Below are positions 43,949 through 49,576 of a DNA stretch of 49,576 nucleotides, piece after piece (within the stretch, counting starts at the first letter, position 1; each line of letters starts with the position of its first letter). The DNA comes from Fimbriiglobus sp. (lineage in GTDB: Bacteria; Planctomycetota; Planctomycetia; Gemmatales; Gemmataceae): positions 1-49,576 of the forward strand of contig JANXWE010000140.1 in NCBI GenBank assembly GCA_025351325.1. The letters run 5' to 3'. The translations under genes were made by a program, and so were the position numbers. The notes under the pieces are model-generated. The model had not been told where the DNA came from and searched no databases. It saw only the letters and a list, made by a program, of their open reading frames with translations.

Positions 43949-45405
43949 GCGAAGAATTCTTCCCAACCGATGAGCGTGGCGGTTCCAATTAAGGTCGCCA
44001 ACAGGATCGCAATCAGCCCGGCGCGGACTCGGAAGGCGAAGCGGTCGTGCCGGGCGGCCCGGTGCGGCTGCTCGAGGAGCGACAAGAGAAAATCGATCCG
44101 GTGCGACGGCGGCCCGTGCTGCCACGACTTCCACCAGGCGAAGAGCCATTGCCGGACGGAACCCGCTTGCGGGCGGTCGAGTCCGCTCAGGTGCATTACC
44201 AATTCGAGCGCCCGCGCCATAGCCCGCACCCCCGTCGGGCAGATCGCGTGACCCCCTTCGATCAATTCCGTCTCCGGCGTGTGCCCCTCGCAATTCGGAT
44301 CCGCGCACGATCCCGCCTTGGCACCGACGATATCGGCTTGGCGTTCACAGACACGCGATAAGAATCCGAACACGACGAAAATATAAACACCCAATCCGAA
44401 CACGCCGACGAGCAGGCCGTAGTCGTCGAAGTCGTCCGGCAACAGGCGGAGCGACTCGAGGTAGTTGAGGAGTGCGCCGCCGACCACGGAACTGAGGATG
44501 AGGAAGCCGAAGTAGTACGGGATGTGACCGTGCCGGGCGTGACCGATTTCGTGGCCGAGGACGGCGTCGAGTTCCGGCGGATCGAACGCCTCGAGCAGAC
44601 GATCCGTGAAGATCACGAACCGAGCCTGCGGCAGCACGCCGATGATCATGGCGTTGGCGATGAGGCCCCGCGTCGGCCAGAGCAACCAATCGGAATAGCG
44701 GAAGCGCATCCGTGTCGCCGTCGCCGACAGTTGTTCGCGGATCGGCCCATTGGGCATGCGTTTCAACCCGAGGATCGGCTTCACAAACAACGGCAGCAAC
44801 AACAACAGCGCGAAGGCCCAACAGAACGAGGCCACTTGATACGGGGTCGAGTGAGCCAGCTCCGGGTCGTGCCGGGAGATCGTCTGCTGCGTGGCGATCA
44901 ACAGCACGGGCAAGAACAGCAGCAGCACGAATTGCCGGGCCTGATGCAGCACATACGCCGGCAGGCTCCAGAACGGTTGGGTCGATGTCCCGGCGGCTTG
45001 CAAGGCCCGCTCGGCAAAAAACCAGACGATCCAATTCGCCAGCAGCATCAGCAAGTACGGCCCCGGTACCAGCAACTCGGCGAACGGGGCCAGGACGCCT
45101 TCCGCGTCGGACGCGAGTTCCCGCACCGCCCAGCCCCAACCGGACAGCACGAGGGCCACCGTCCCCCACAGTTGAACCAGCGCGAACCGCTTCCGAAGCC
45201 GGAAGTACAAGCTCGCGGCAGCCCCCCGATCCTTCGGAATCTCGCGGAGGACGCGGAGGCAACCCCCGATCGAAAGCAGCACCGACCCGAGCACGAAGGC
45301 CCCGGCGATCGCCACGATGGTACTGGCGTCGAGGGACTCGAACGGTCGTGGCCACGGCACCGGTAAACAGGCCGCAGTCAGCAAGAGAATCATCAAGATC
45401 GGCAT
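43939..45405 (-). CDS. Integral membrane M48-family metallopeptidase
   Basis: The 488-residue protein has multiple transmembrane helices in its first 220 residues and around 300-350. The zinc-binding HEIGHARHGHIP lies near residue 284, and FLSRVCERQADIVGAKA gives the third ligand in the E-R-x-A-D pattern. This matches CAAX-protease-like/Ste24 and HtpX-type peptidases that cut membrane proteins at the cytoplasmic face. A cysteine-containing loop after the third ligand (GSCADPNCEGH) is unusual. The C-terminus has another hydrophobic segment (LIAILLATLIGTATLIGW). The physiological substrate is unknown. Confidence 0.88.
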   Translation of the reverse strand: MPILMILLLTAACLPVPWPRPFESLDASTIVAIAGAFVLGSVLLSIGGCLRVLREIPKDRGAAASLYFRLRKRFALVQLWGTVALVLSGWGWAVRELASDAEGVLAPFAELLVPGPYLLMLLANWIVWFFAERALQAAGTSTQPFWSLPAYVLHQARQFVLLLFLPVLLIATQQTISRHDPELAHSTPYQVASFCWAFALLLLLPLFVKPILGLKRMPNGPIREQLSATATRMRFRYSDWLLWPTRGLIANAMIIGVLPQARFVIFTDRLLEAFDPPELDAVLGHEIGHARHGHIPYYFGFLILSSVVGGALLNYLESLRLLPDDFDDYGLLVGVFGLGVYIFVVFGFLSRVCERQADIVGAKAGSCADPNCEGHTPETELIEGGHAICPTGVRAMARALELVMHLSGLDRPQAGSVRQWLFAWWKSWQHGPPSHRIDFLLSLLEQPHRAARHDRFAFRVRAGLIAILLATLIGTATLIGWEEFFAQL

Positions 45406-45474
45406 GGGGTTTTTGTAGAAGGTCGCTGCCGATTCGTGCGGTGATCATCCTGCGGGTGACCGGCGTTTTCGCAC

Positions 45475-45587
45475 TCACCCCGGCAATCGCAACACCACCG
45501 GCAAGCCGACGGTCGCGTCCAGCATCGCCCGGGCTTCGGTGAACCAGACCGGTTCACCCTCACGCCAAAGGGGTGCGTCAGGCAGGA
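45475..45587 (-). pseudogene. 3' fragment of a homologue of the 37735-38319 gene
   Basis: On the minus strand this encodes LPDAPLWREGEPVWFTEARA, then MLDATVGLPVVLRLPG and a stop. It aligns with the last residues of the intact protein at 37735-38319 (LTPGAPLWPDGEPLWFTEAR, ILDAAVGLPTVLQLPG). DNA identity by eye is roughly 80-85% over 110 bases. Nothing of the rest of the gene is present. Confidence 0.75.
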
Positions 45588-45592
45588 GAGGT

Positions 45593-45805
45593 TACCCAGA
45601 GTTGTTAGATGATTTCGGCAAGCAACTTCAATCGGCTATAGAGGATGAGCCAATCGACCAAGAATCTACTCCGGACTCCCACGCACTCCAGAGCAGGTAA
45701 TACCGCTTAGTGGCATGGAAAAATTGGTCGCTTTGTTCCAAGCTCGGAACAATAAGGCGATGACTGACGCTCAAATGGCGAATGCGATCGGTCTTCGCCC
45801 ACGGC
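45593..45805 (+). pseudogene. Decayed copy of the 45909-46412 gene
   Basis: From 45593 the plus strand reads YPELLDDFGKQLQSAIEDEP and stops at a TAA (45698). It resumes one frame later as SGMEKLVALFQARNNKAMTD, then AQMANAIGLR. These align with RFPELFDEFGKQLQSAIEDE and GIEKLEAMFRANNNEPMTVK, QMAKAIGLR in the intact gene just downstream. The copy lacks both ends and carries a frameshift. Confidence 0.72.
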
Positions 45806-45908
45806 TTTGTAACGGAAAGCAGCGGACTGTAACGTAATTCGGCCTAGTCGCACGCATTTCCCCACTTTTCACCTCTGCGCCCTTGACACTGCATACGACT
45901 AAAGTGGC

Positions 45909-46412
45909 ATGCACCTATCCAACCTAGATACGGGTGCAACTATGCCAGTCGTCGACCAAACTATACCGAATACGCATCCTACATCGAAGCCGCGCCCGCA
46001 GCCTACGGTGCAATCGAGAGCCGCAAAGCTTGAGGCGGAACTGGCTGCGCTTAGGCAACTGGAAGGGGTAATCTCTTCGATTCGGAGCTTGAAGCGCCGC
46101 TTCCCCGAGCTGTTTGACGAGTTCGGGAAGCAGCTTCAGTCTGCCATAGAAGACGAACCGACTGAGCAAGCGCTTGAAGCTGCGACCTCGGACGATGCCC
46201 CGACAGAGTCGGTAACCGGCATCGAAAAGCTTGAAGCCATGTTCCGAGCTAACAACAACGAACCTATGACGGTCAAGCAGATGGCCAAGGCTATCGGCCT
46301 GCGGGACATGACGATCAAGTCCATCTTGTACGAGCGTCATCGGGCAAAGTTCATGACTGTCGAACGACGGGGCAAGAAGAACGAAGCATACTTTTGCCTA
46401 GCGGAATTTTGA
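45909..46412 (+). CDS. Hypothetical protein with C-terminal winged-helix-like region
   Basis: The 167-residue protein has a flexible N-terminus rich in proline and threonine, then a helical coiled region (AAKLEAELAALRQLEGVISS, IRSLKRRFPELFDEFGKQLQ) and an acidic linker. The last 60 residues, MTVKQMAKAIGLRDMTIKSI then FMTVERRGKKNEAYFCLAEF, read as a winged helix-turn-helix. It may be a small regulator. The start could also be ATG 45942 (MPVVDQTIP). A decayed paralogue precedes it by about 100 bases. Confidence 0.6.
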   Translation: MHLSNLDTGATMPVVDQTIPNTHPTSKPRPQPTVQSRAAKLEAELAALRQLEGVISSIRSLKRRFPELFDEFGKQLQSAIEDEPTEQALEAATSDDAPTESVTGIEKLEAMFRANNNEPMTVKQMAKAIGLRDMTIKSILYERHRAKFMTVERRGKKNEAYFCLAEF

Positions 46413-46495
46413 AAGCCTTAGCTGATGCACCGGGATCAAGAATCAATGGCTGATAATTCCTCTTGAAAAGGCATGCCAGAAATGGCATAATAGCA

Positions 46496-46906
46496 ATGGC
46501 GAATGCAGATTTAAACAAACCTCCAACTTCAGAGAAACCTGCCGATTTTCTGTGCATCGACGATATGCGCAAACTTCCAAAACCGGTGCGGCTCACCTTC
46601 GGGCAAGCCATACTCGATGCCCAACGGGGTAAGAAGCATCCAAAAGCGAAGATTTTGAAAGGTTTTGGAGGAGCTGGTGTTCTCGAAGTGGTCGAAGACG
46701 CCAGTGGTGGAACTTATCGGGCGGTGTACACTGTCAAGTTCGCAGGAATGGTCTACGTCCTCCATGTGTTTCAGAAGAAATCGAAATCGGGTGTGAAAAC
46801 GCCCACACCGGATCTGAATATGATTCGGCAGCGACTCAAACAGGCCGAGAAACTGCATGCCGACTACCTCGCGCACAAAAAAGCCGGTGAAGAAACCCTC
46901 GACTGA
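46496..46906 (+). CDS. HigB/RelE-like toxin (phage Gp49-like family)
   Basis: The 136-residue protein contains the Gp49/RelE-type pattern: GQAILDAQRGKKHPKAKILK, GAGVLEVVEDASGGTYRAVY, and TVKFAGMVYVLHVFQKKSKS with a basic end. Such toxins cut translated mRNA. The next gene encodes an XRE antitoxin in the same direction, so this is a toxin-first higBA-type pair. The ATG at 46496 is preferred; a TTG at 46463 would add 11 residues. The two frames overlap. Confidence 0.82.
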   Translation: MANADLNKPPTSEKPADFLCIDDMRKLPKPVRLTFGQAILDAQRGKKHPKAKILKGFGGAGVLEVVEDASGGTYRAVYTVKFAGMVYVLHVFQKKSKSGVKTPTPDLNMIRQRLKQAEKLHADYLAHKKAGEETLD

Positions 46907-47222
46907 CGACGCTCCCCAAATCCTCATGGGTAGCGGCAACGTCTTCCGCGACCTCGGTCTGCCCAACCCCGACTTGTTGCTCGCCAAGGCAACTCTCGTT
47001 CAACACATCCGCGACCTCATCGAACAACGCAAACTCACCCAAGCGAAAGCCGCCGTACTCCTCGGCCTCGATCAACCCAAAATCTCGGCACTGTTTCGCG
47101 GCCGCACGGACGGGTACTCCATCGACCGGCTCTTCAAGTTCTTGAACCTCCTCGGCCATGATGTCGAAATCCGTGTGCGGCCGAGTGCCAATGGCACCGC
47201 TGAGATGCGGATCTCGGGATAA
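46857..47222 (+). CDS. HigA-like XRE antitoxin
   Basis: The 121-residue frame contains a clear helix-turn-helix (LTQAKAAVLLGLDQPKISAL) followed by SIDRLFKFLNLLGHDVEIRV, typical of HTH_37/HigA antitoxins paired with Gp49-type toxins. The ATG start at 46857 overlaps the toxin by 50 bases. A GTG at 46887 (reading KKPSTDDAPQI) gives a 20-base overlap and an N-terminus more like the family, so the true start is uncertain. It should neutralise the toxin and repress the pair. Confidence 0.83.
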   Translation: MPTTSRTKKPVKKPSTDDAPQILMGSGNVFRDLGLPNPDLLLAKATLVQHIRDLIEQRKLTQAKAAVLLGLDQPKISALFRGRTDGYSIDRLFKFLNLLGHDVEIRVRPSANGTAEMRISG

Positions 47223-47397
47223 CCAACTGGCGAGCCGGCCACGTGAGTGGTCGGAGCCCACAAAATTGAAGGCTCTTGCAAATTCGAGTCGTCACATCCC
47301 GCGATAGGTTTGCTCCGACTGCTGACGCGGCCGGGCTTAGTTCTCCGCTTGCCGCACCCACCGACGCAAGTTTCCCCCGGCGCTCCCATCCCTCGGA

Positions 47398-47403
47398 TAT
47401 AAT
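47398..47403 (+). promoter_or_regulatory. Consensus -10 box upstream of the DHH phosphoesterase gene
   Basis: TATAAT lies 35 bases before the ATG at 47439. No good -35 hexamer is found at 16-18 bases upstream, so this is a partial promoter call. Confidence 0.4.
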
Positions 47404-47438
47404 ACTTTTTGGTTCCCGCCTCTTCTTGCGAGCCTTCG

Positions 47439-48443
47439 ATGCCTTTGGATTGGTCTCCGCTGGTCGACTTGATTCGCAAGCACGACGATTTCCTGCTGAT
47501 GACCCACATCCGCCCGGACGCCGACGGCATCGGCTCGCAGATGGCCTTGGCCGACGCTCTGGGTCACATCGGCAAGAAAGCCCGCGTGGTCATCGCCAGC
47601 CCGCTACCACCGCGTTACGAGTTCCTCGATCCAGGCCGGAAGATCATCGTGAACTTCGAGCCACCCGGCGACGAGTTCCGCGATTGCCAAGCCATTTTCA
47701 TCATGGACACCGGAACCTGGAACCAACTGGGGGACTTCGGCGACTACATGAAGGCGTCAAAAGTGCCGAAGGTCGTCATCGACCACCACCGCACCCAAGA
47801 TGATCTGGGAGCGATCCGTTTCGTCGATACCTCCGCCGAGGCGACGGGGCGGATGTCGTACGAAATCATCCGGGCACTCGGTGCCCCGATCTCCCCGGCG
47901 GCCGCGAATCACCTGTTCATGGCGTTGGCACTCGACACCGGTTGGTTCCGCCATCCGAACACCACGGCGGAAAGTTTCAAACTCGCTGAAGAGCTTGTCC
48001 GACTCGGGGCCAACCCGCCACCGCTGTTCGAGCAACTCTTCGAGTGTGCCCCGGTGGAACGGCTCCGGCTCGTCGGGGTCGCCCTGGAACGCTTGCAGAC
48101 ACGGGCCAGCGGCCAGATCGCCTTCACGGAAGTTTTCTTGGGGGATTACGCCACCACCGGAGCAGTACCGGGCGATACCGAAGACCTGATCAATTACCCG
48201 CGCAGCATCGACGGCGTCGAGGTGGCCCTGATGTTCATCGAACAGCCCGAAGGCGGCACGAAGATCAGCTTCCGGGCGCGCTCCCGCATCGACGTCTCCA
48301 AGATCGCCGAGGGGTTCGGTGGCGGCGGTCACAAACTCGCCTCCGGTGCCCGTTCCGACCTCGATTTGCCCACGGTGAAGGAGCAAGTGCTCCGGGCCTG
48401 CGAAGCGGCGTTGTCGCTGTCCGATCCTTCGCGGTTGTGTTAG
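47439..48443 (+). CDS. DHH-family phosphoesterase (NrnA-like oligoribonuclease/pAp phosphatase)
   Basis: The 334-residue enzyme has the DHH motifs: HIRPDADGIGSQMALADAL, FIMDTGTW, VIDHHRT and the late ALALDTGWFRHPNTT. The DHHA1 domain ends in GFGGGGHKLASGARSDLDLP. This order matches NrnA, which degrades short RNAs and dephosphorylates 3'-phosphoadenosine 5'-phosphate. Length is as expected. The start at MPLDWSPLVDLI is used; the longer frame adds ten unlikely residues. It sits alone behind a consensus -10 box. Confidence 0.9.
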   Translation: MPLDWSPLVDLIRKHDDFLLMTHIRPDADGIGSQMALADALGHIGKKARVVIASPLPPRYEFLDPGRKIIVNFEPPGDEFRDCQAIFIMDTGTWNQLGDFGDYMKASKVPKVVIDHHRTQDDLGAIRFVDTSAEATGRMSYEIIRALGAPISPAAANHLFMALALDTGWFRHPNTTAESFKLAEELVRLGANPPPLFEQLFECAPVERLRLVGVALERLQTRASGQIAFTEVFLGDYATTGAVPGDTEDLINYPRSIDGVEVALMFIEQPEGGTKISFRARSRIDVSKIAEGFGGGGHKLASGARSDLDLPTVKEQVLRACEAALSLSDPSRLC

Positions 48444-48498
48444 TGTTGAATCTCTGCCGAGCGGTTCCCTTTTTCGTCCCAGTAGCGGAGCCATGCTG

Positions 48499-49576
48499 AT
48501 GGCCGACCACACCGAAGCCGTTGCACCACGCATCACCCTCCGCCAATTGCCCCTCGCGGCCCGCTTGGTGCTCAGCGTCTTCCTCATTGCCGTCGGGCTG
48601 GGCTATTTTTCGGCGATGGTGCAACTGCACATGAAGCACTCGAAGAAAGAAGGGGAGCCACTGCCAACTCCGGCCGACGTGGTCGAAGTCTTCGCGGGCT
48701 TGAAACCGTTCGACCCGAATGCCCCCGCGCCGATCAGCCGCGCGGAAACCCTGCTGACCGGCGATCCGACCGCCTCGGACATGGGCAAGGAAAACATGGC
48801 CCCGGCGTTCTTTGCGAAGTCCAAAGGGTGGACGAAGCAGCAAGAGGCGCGGCGGGCCGACCTCCCCCAGTTCAAGGCCGAACACGAGGGGGAATTGAAG
48901 TCGATGCTCGCCTGGGTTCGCAGCGATGCGGCCAAGAAGAAACTCGCCTACGACCAAGACAATTTCCCACGCCCCGACGAACTAAAAACTCAACCGATCA
49001 CGGCCGACTTCCTGACGGCCGACGGCGGGGTCAAAATGAAATCGCTCATCGAAGCCCGTTGCCAGAACTGCCACGCGGAGCGGTCGCCGTCGCTCGAAAC
49101 CTACGCCGAGTTGGAGCCGTGGATCTCGGCGCCGAGTCAAGAACTCATCGACGGCAAATGGGTGCGGAGTTCCCGGCAATCCACGGTCGAGCACCTCACG
49201 CAATCGACGCACGCCCACCTGCTATCTTTCGCCGTGCTCTTCACCATGACGGGCCTGACCTTTGCGTTCAGTACCTACTGGGCGGGAATCCGCATGATCG
49301 TGGCCCCGGTGGTCTTGCTCGCCCAAGTCGCCGATATCTCTTGCTGGTGGCTGGCCCGCGTGCCCCATTACGGTGTCTACTTCGCCTACGCGATTCTCGG
49401 CACCGGGGCCGTCGTCGGTATCGGGCTGACGATGCAGATCATCCTCAGCCTATTGAACATGTACGGCATCAAAGGCAAGATCATCGTCATGCTGCTGTTG
49501 TTCGGCGGAGCTTCCGGGTTGGGGATCATCGGTTTGAAGGTGATTCAGCCCGCACTCGACGCCCAGAAGTTGGAAG
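48499..49576 (+). CDS. Membrane protein with a single c-type haem site, cut by the window end
   Basis: The open frame runs from ATG 48499 (GGAG eight bases upstream; another ATG at 48493 is too close to it) to the last base, 359 codons without a stop. A first hydrophobic helix lies at about residues 20-42 (LVLSVFLIAVGLGYFSAMVQ). A periplasmic-looking region follows with RCQNCHAE, a CxxCH haem motif at 188-192. Four hydrophobic segments follow: about 240-258, 268-285, 293-320 and 330-350. It looks like a membrane-anchored cytochrome subunit. The 3' end is not visible. Confidence 0.72.
   Translation, partial: MADHTEAVAPRITLRQLPLAARLVLSVFLIAVGLGYFSAMVQLHMKHSKKEGEPLPTPADVVEVFAGLKPFDPNAPAPISRAETLLTGDPTASDMGKENMAPAFFAKSKGWTKQQEARRADLPQFKAEHEGELKSMLAWVRSDAAKKKLAYDQDNFPRPDELKTQPITADFLTADGGVKMKSLIEARCQNCHAERSPSLETYAELEPWISAPSQELIDGKWVRSSRQSTVEHLTQSTHAHLLSFAVLFTMTGLTFAFSTYWAGIRMIVAPVVLLAQVADISCWWLARVPHYGVYFAYAILGTGAVVGIGLTMQIILSLLNMYGIKGKIIVMLLLFGGASGLGIIGLKVIQPALDAQKLE

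Noticed and set aside
44345-45478. Second reverse frame of 377 codons across the M48 gene
   Set aside because: It is an overlapping shadow frame. The other frame has the transmembrane helices and HEIGH motif.
45883-45888. TTGACA upstream of the 45909 gene
   Set aside because: No -10-like sequence lies at suitable spacing before the start codon.

Overview
The window looks like chromosomal DNA from a planctomycete, most likely of the Gemmataceae. It is GC-rich and carries several hallmarks of that group: a prepilin-like DUF1559 protein with a partner lipoprotein, a DUF1501 twin-arginine protein, a very large secreted c-type cytochrome of the PVC type, an ECF sigma factor next to a Hanks-type kinase, zinc-ribbon plus transmembrane-anchor proteins, and small hypothetical pairs typical of these genomes. 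No rRNA, phage, complete insertion sequence or CRISPR array was seen. Assignments come from reading motifs, not from database searches.

Layout. 1-6.6 kb: a secreted TPR/gluzincin peptidase, a small reverse-strand proline-rich gene split by an in-frame TGA, a housekeeping-type sigma-70 gene with a strong hairpin, and a tightly coupled VanZ-like operon led by a 29-residue ORF. 6.7-9.5 kb: DUF1559 protein, lipoprotein and 2-Cys peroxiredoxin, interspersed with two copies of an inverted-repeat element, one carrying a GxxExxY gene. 9.5-17.7 kb: ordinary metabolism (lysS, a P-II protein, an amidohydrolase, tRNA-Gln, an orphan antitoxin, mannose-6-phosphate isomerase, 5-oxoprolinase subunit A, a zinc-ribbon/beta-propeller membrane protein, an MBL hydrolase). 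17.7-21.9 kb: two ParE-type toxin-antitoxin modules, one with its toxin fused to a second domain, around a DUF1501 gene, a repeat-rich intergenic stretch and an uncharacterised two-gene module. 22-31.2 kb: a 1165-residue multidomain anchor protein, endonuclease III and a 1584-residue cytochrome/esterase/peptidase fusion. 31.2-39.3 kb: enolase-superfamily enzyme, EamA transporter, DciA-like protein, hypotheticals, and an ECF sigma/kinase pair whose kinase tail is decayed. 39.5-42.5 kb: a block of lower GC with weakly recognisable genes, bounded in part by a 24-bp inverted repeat and ending at a tRNA-Leu. 42.6-49.6 kb: folC, a membrane M48 peptidase, duplicated gene debris, a HigBA-like module, an NrnA-like phosphoesterase and a membrane cytochrome that runs off the window.

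The genes do not form one pathway. The recurring themes are secreted or membrane-anchored planctomycete proteins and small stress or addiction modules. The best candidates for something new are the 1584-residue fusion, the GxxExxY inverted-repeat element, the ParE fusion, the two-gene module at 20.8-21.3 kb and the repeat-bounded atypical block at 40-42 kb.
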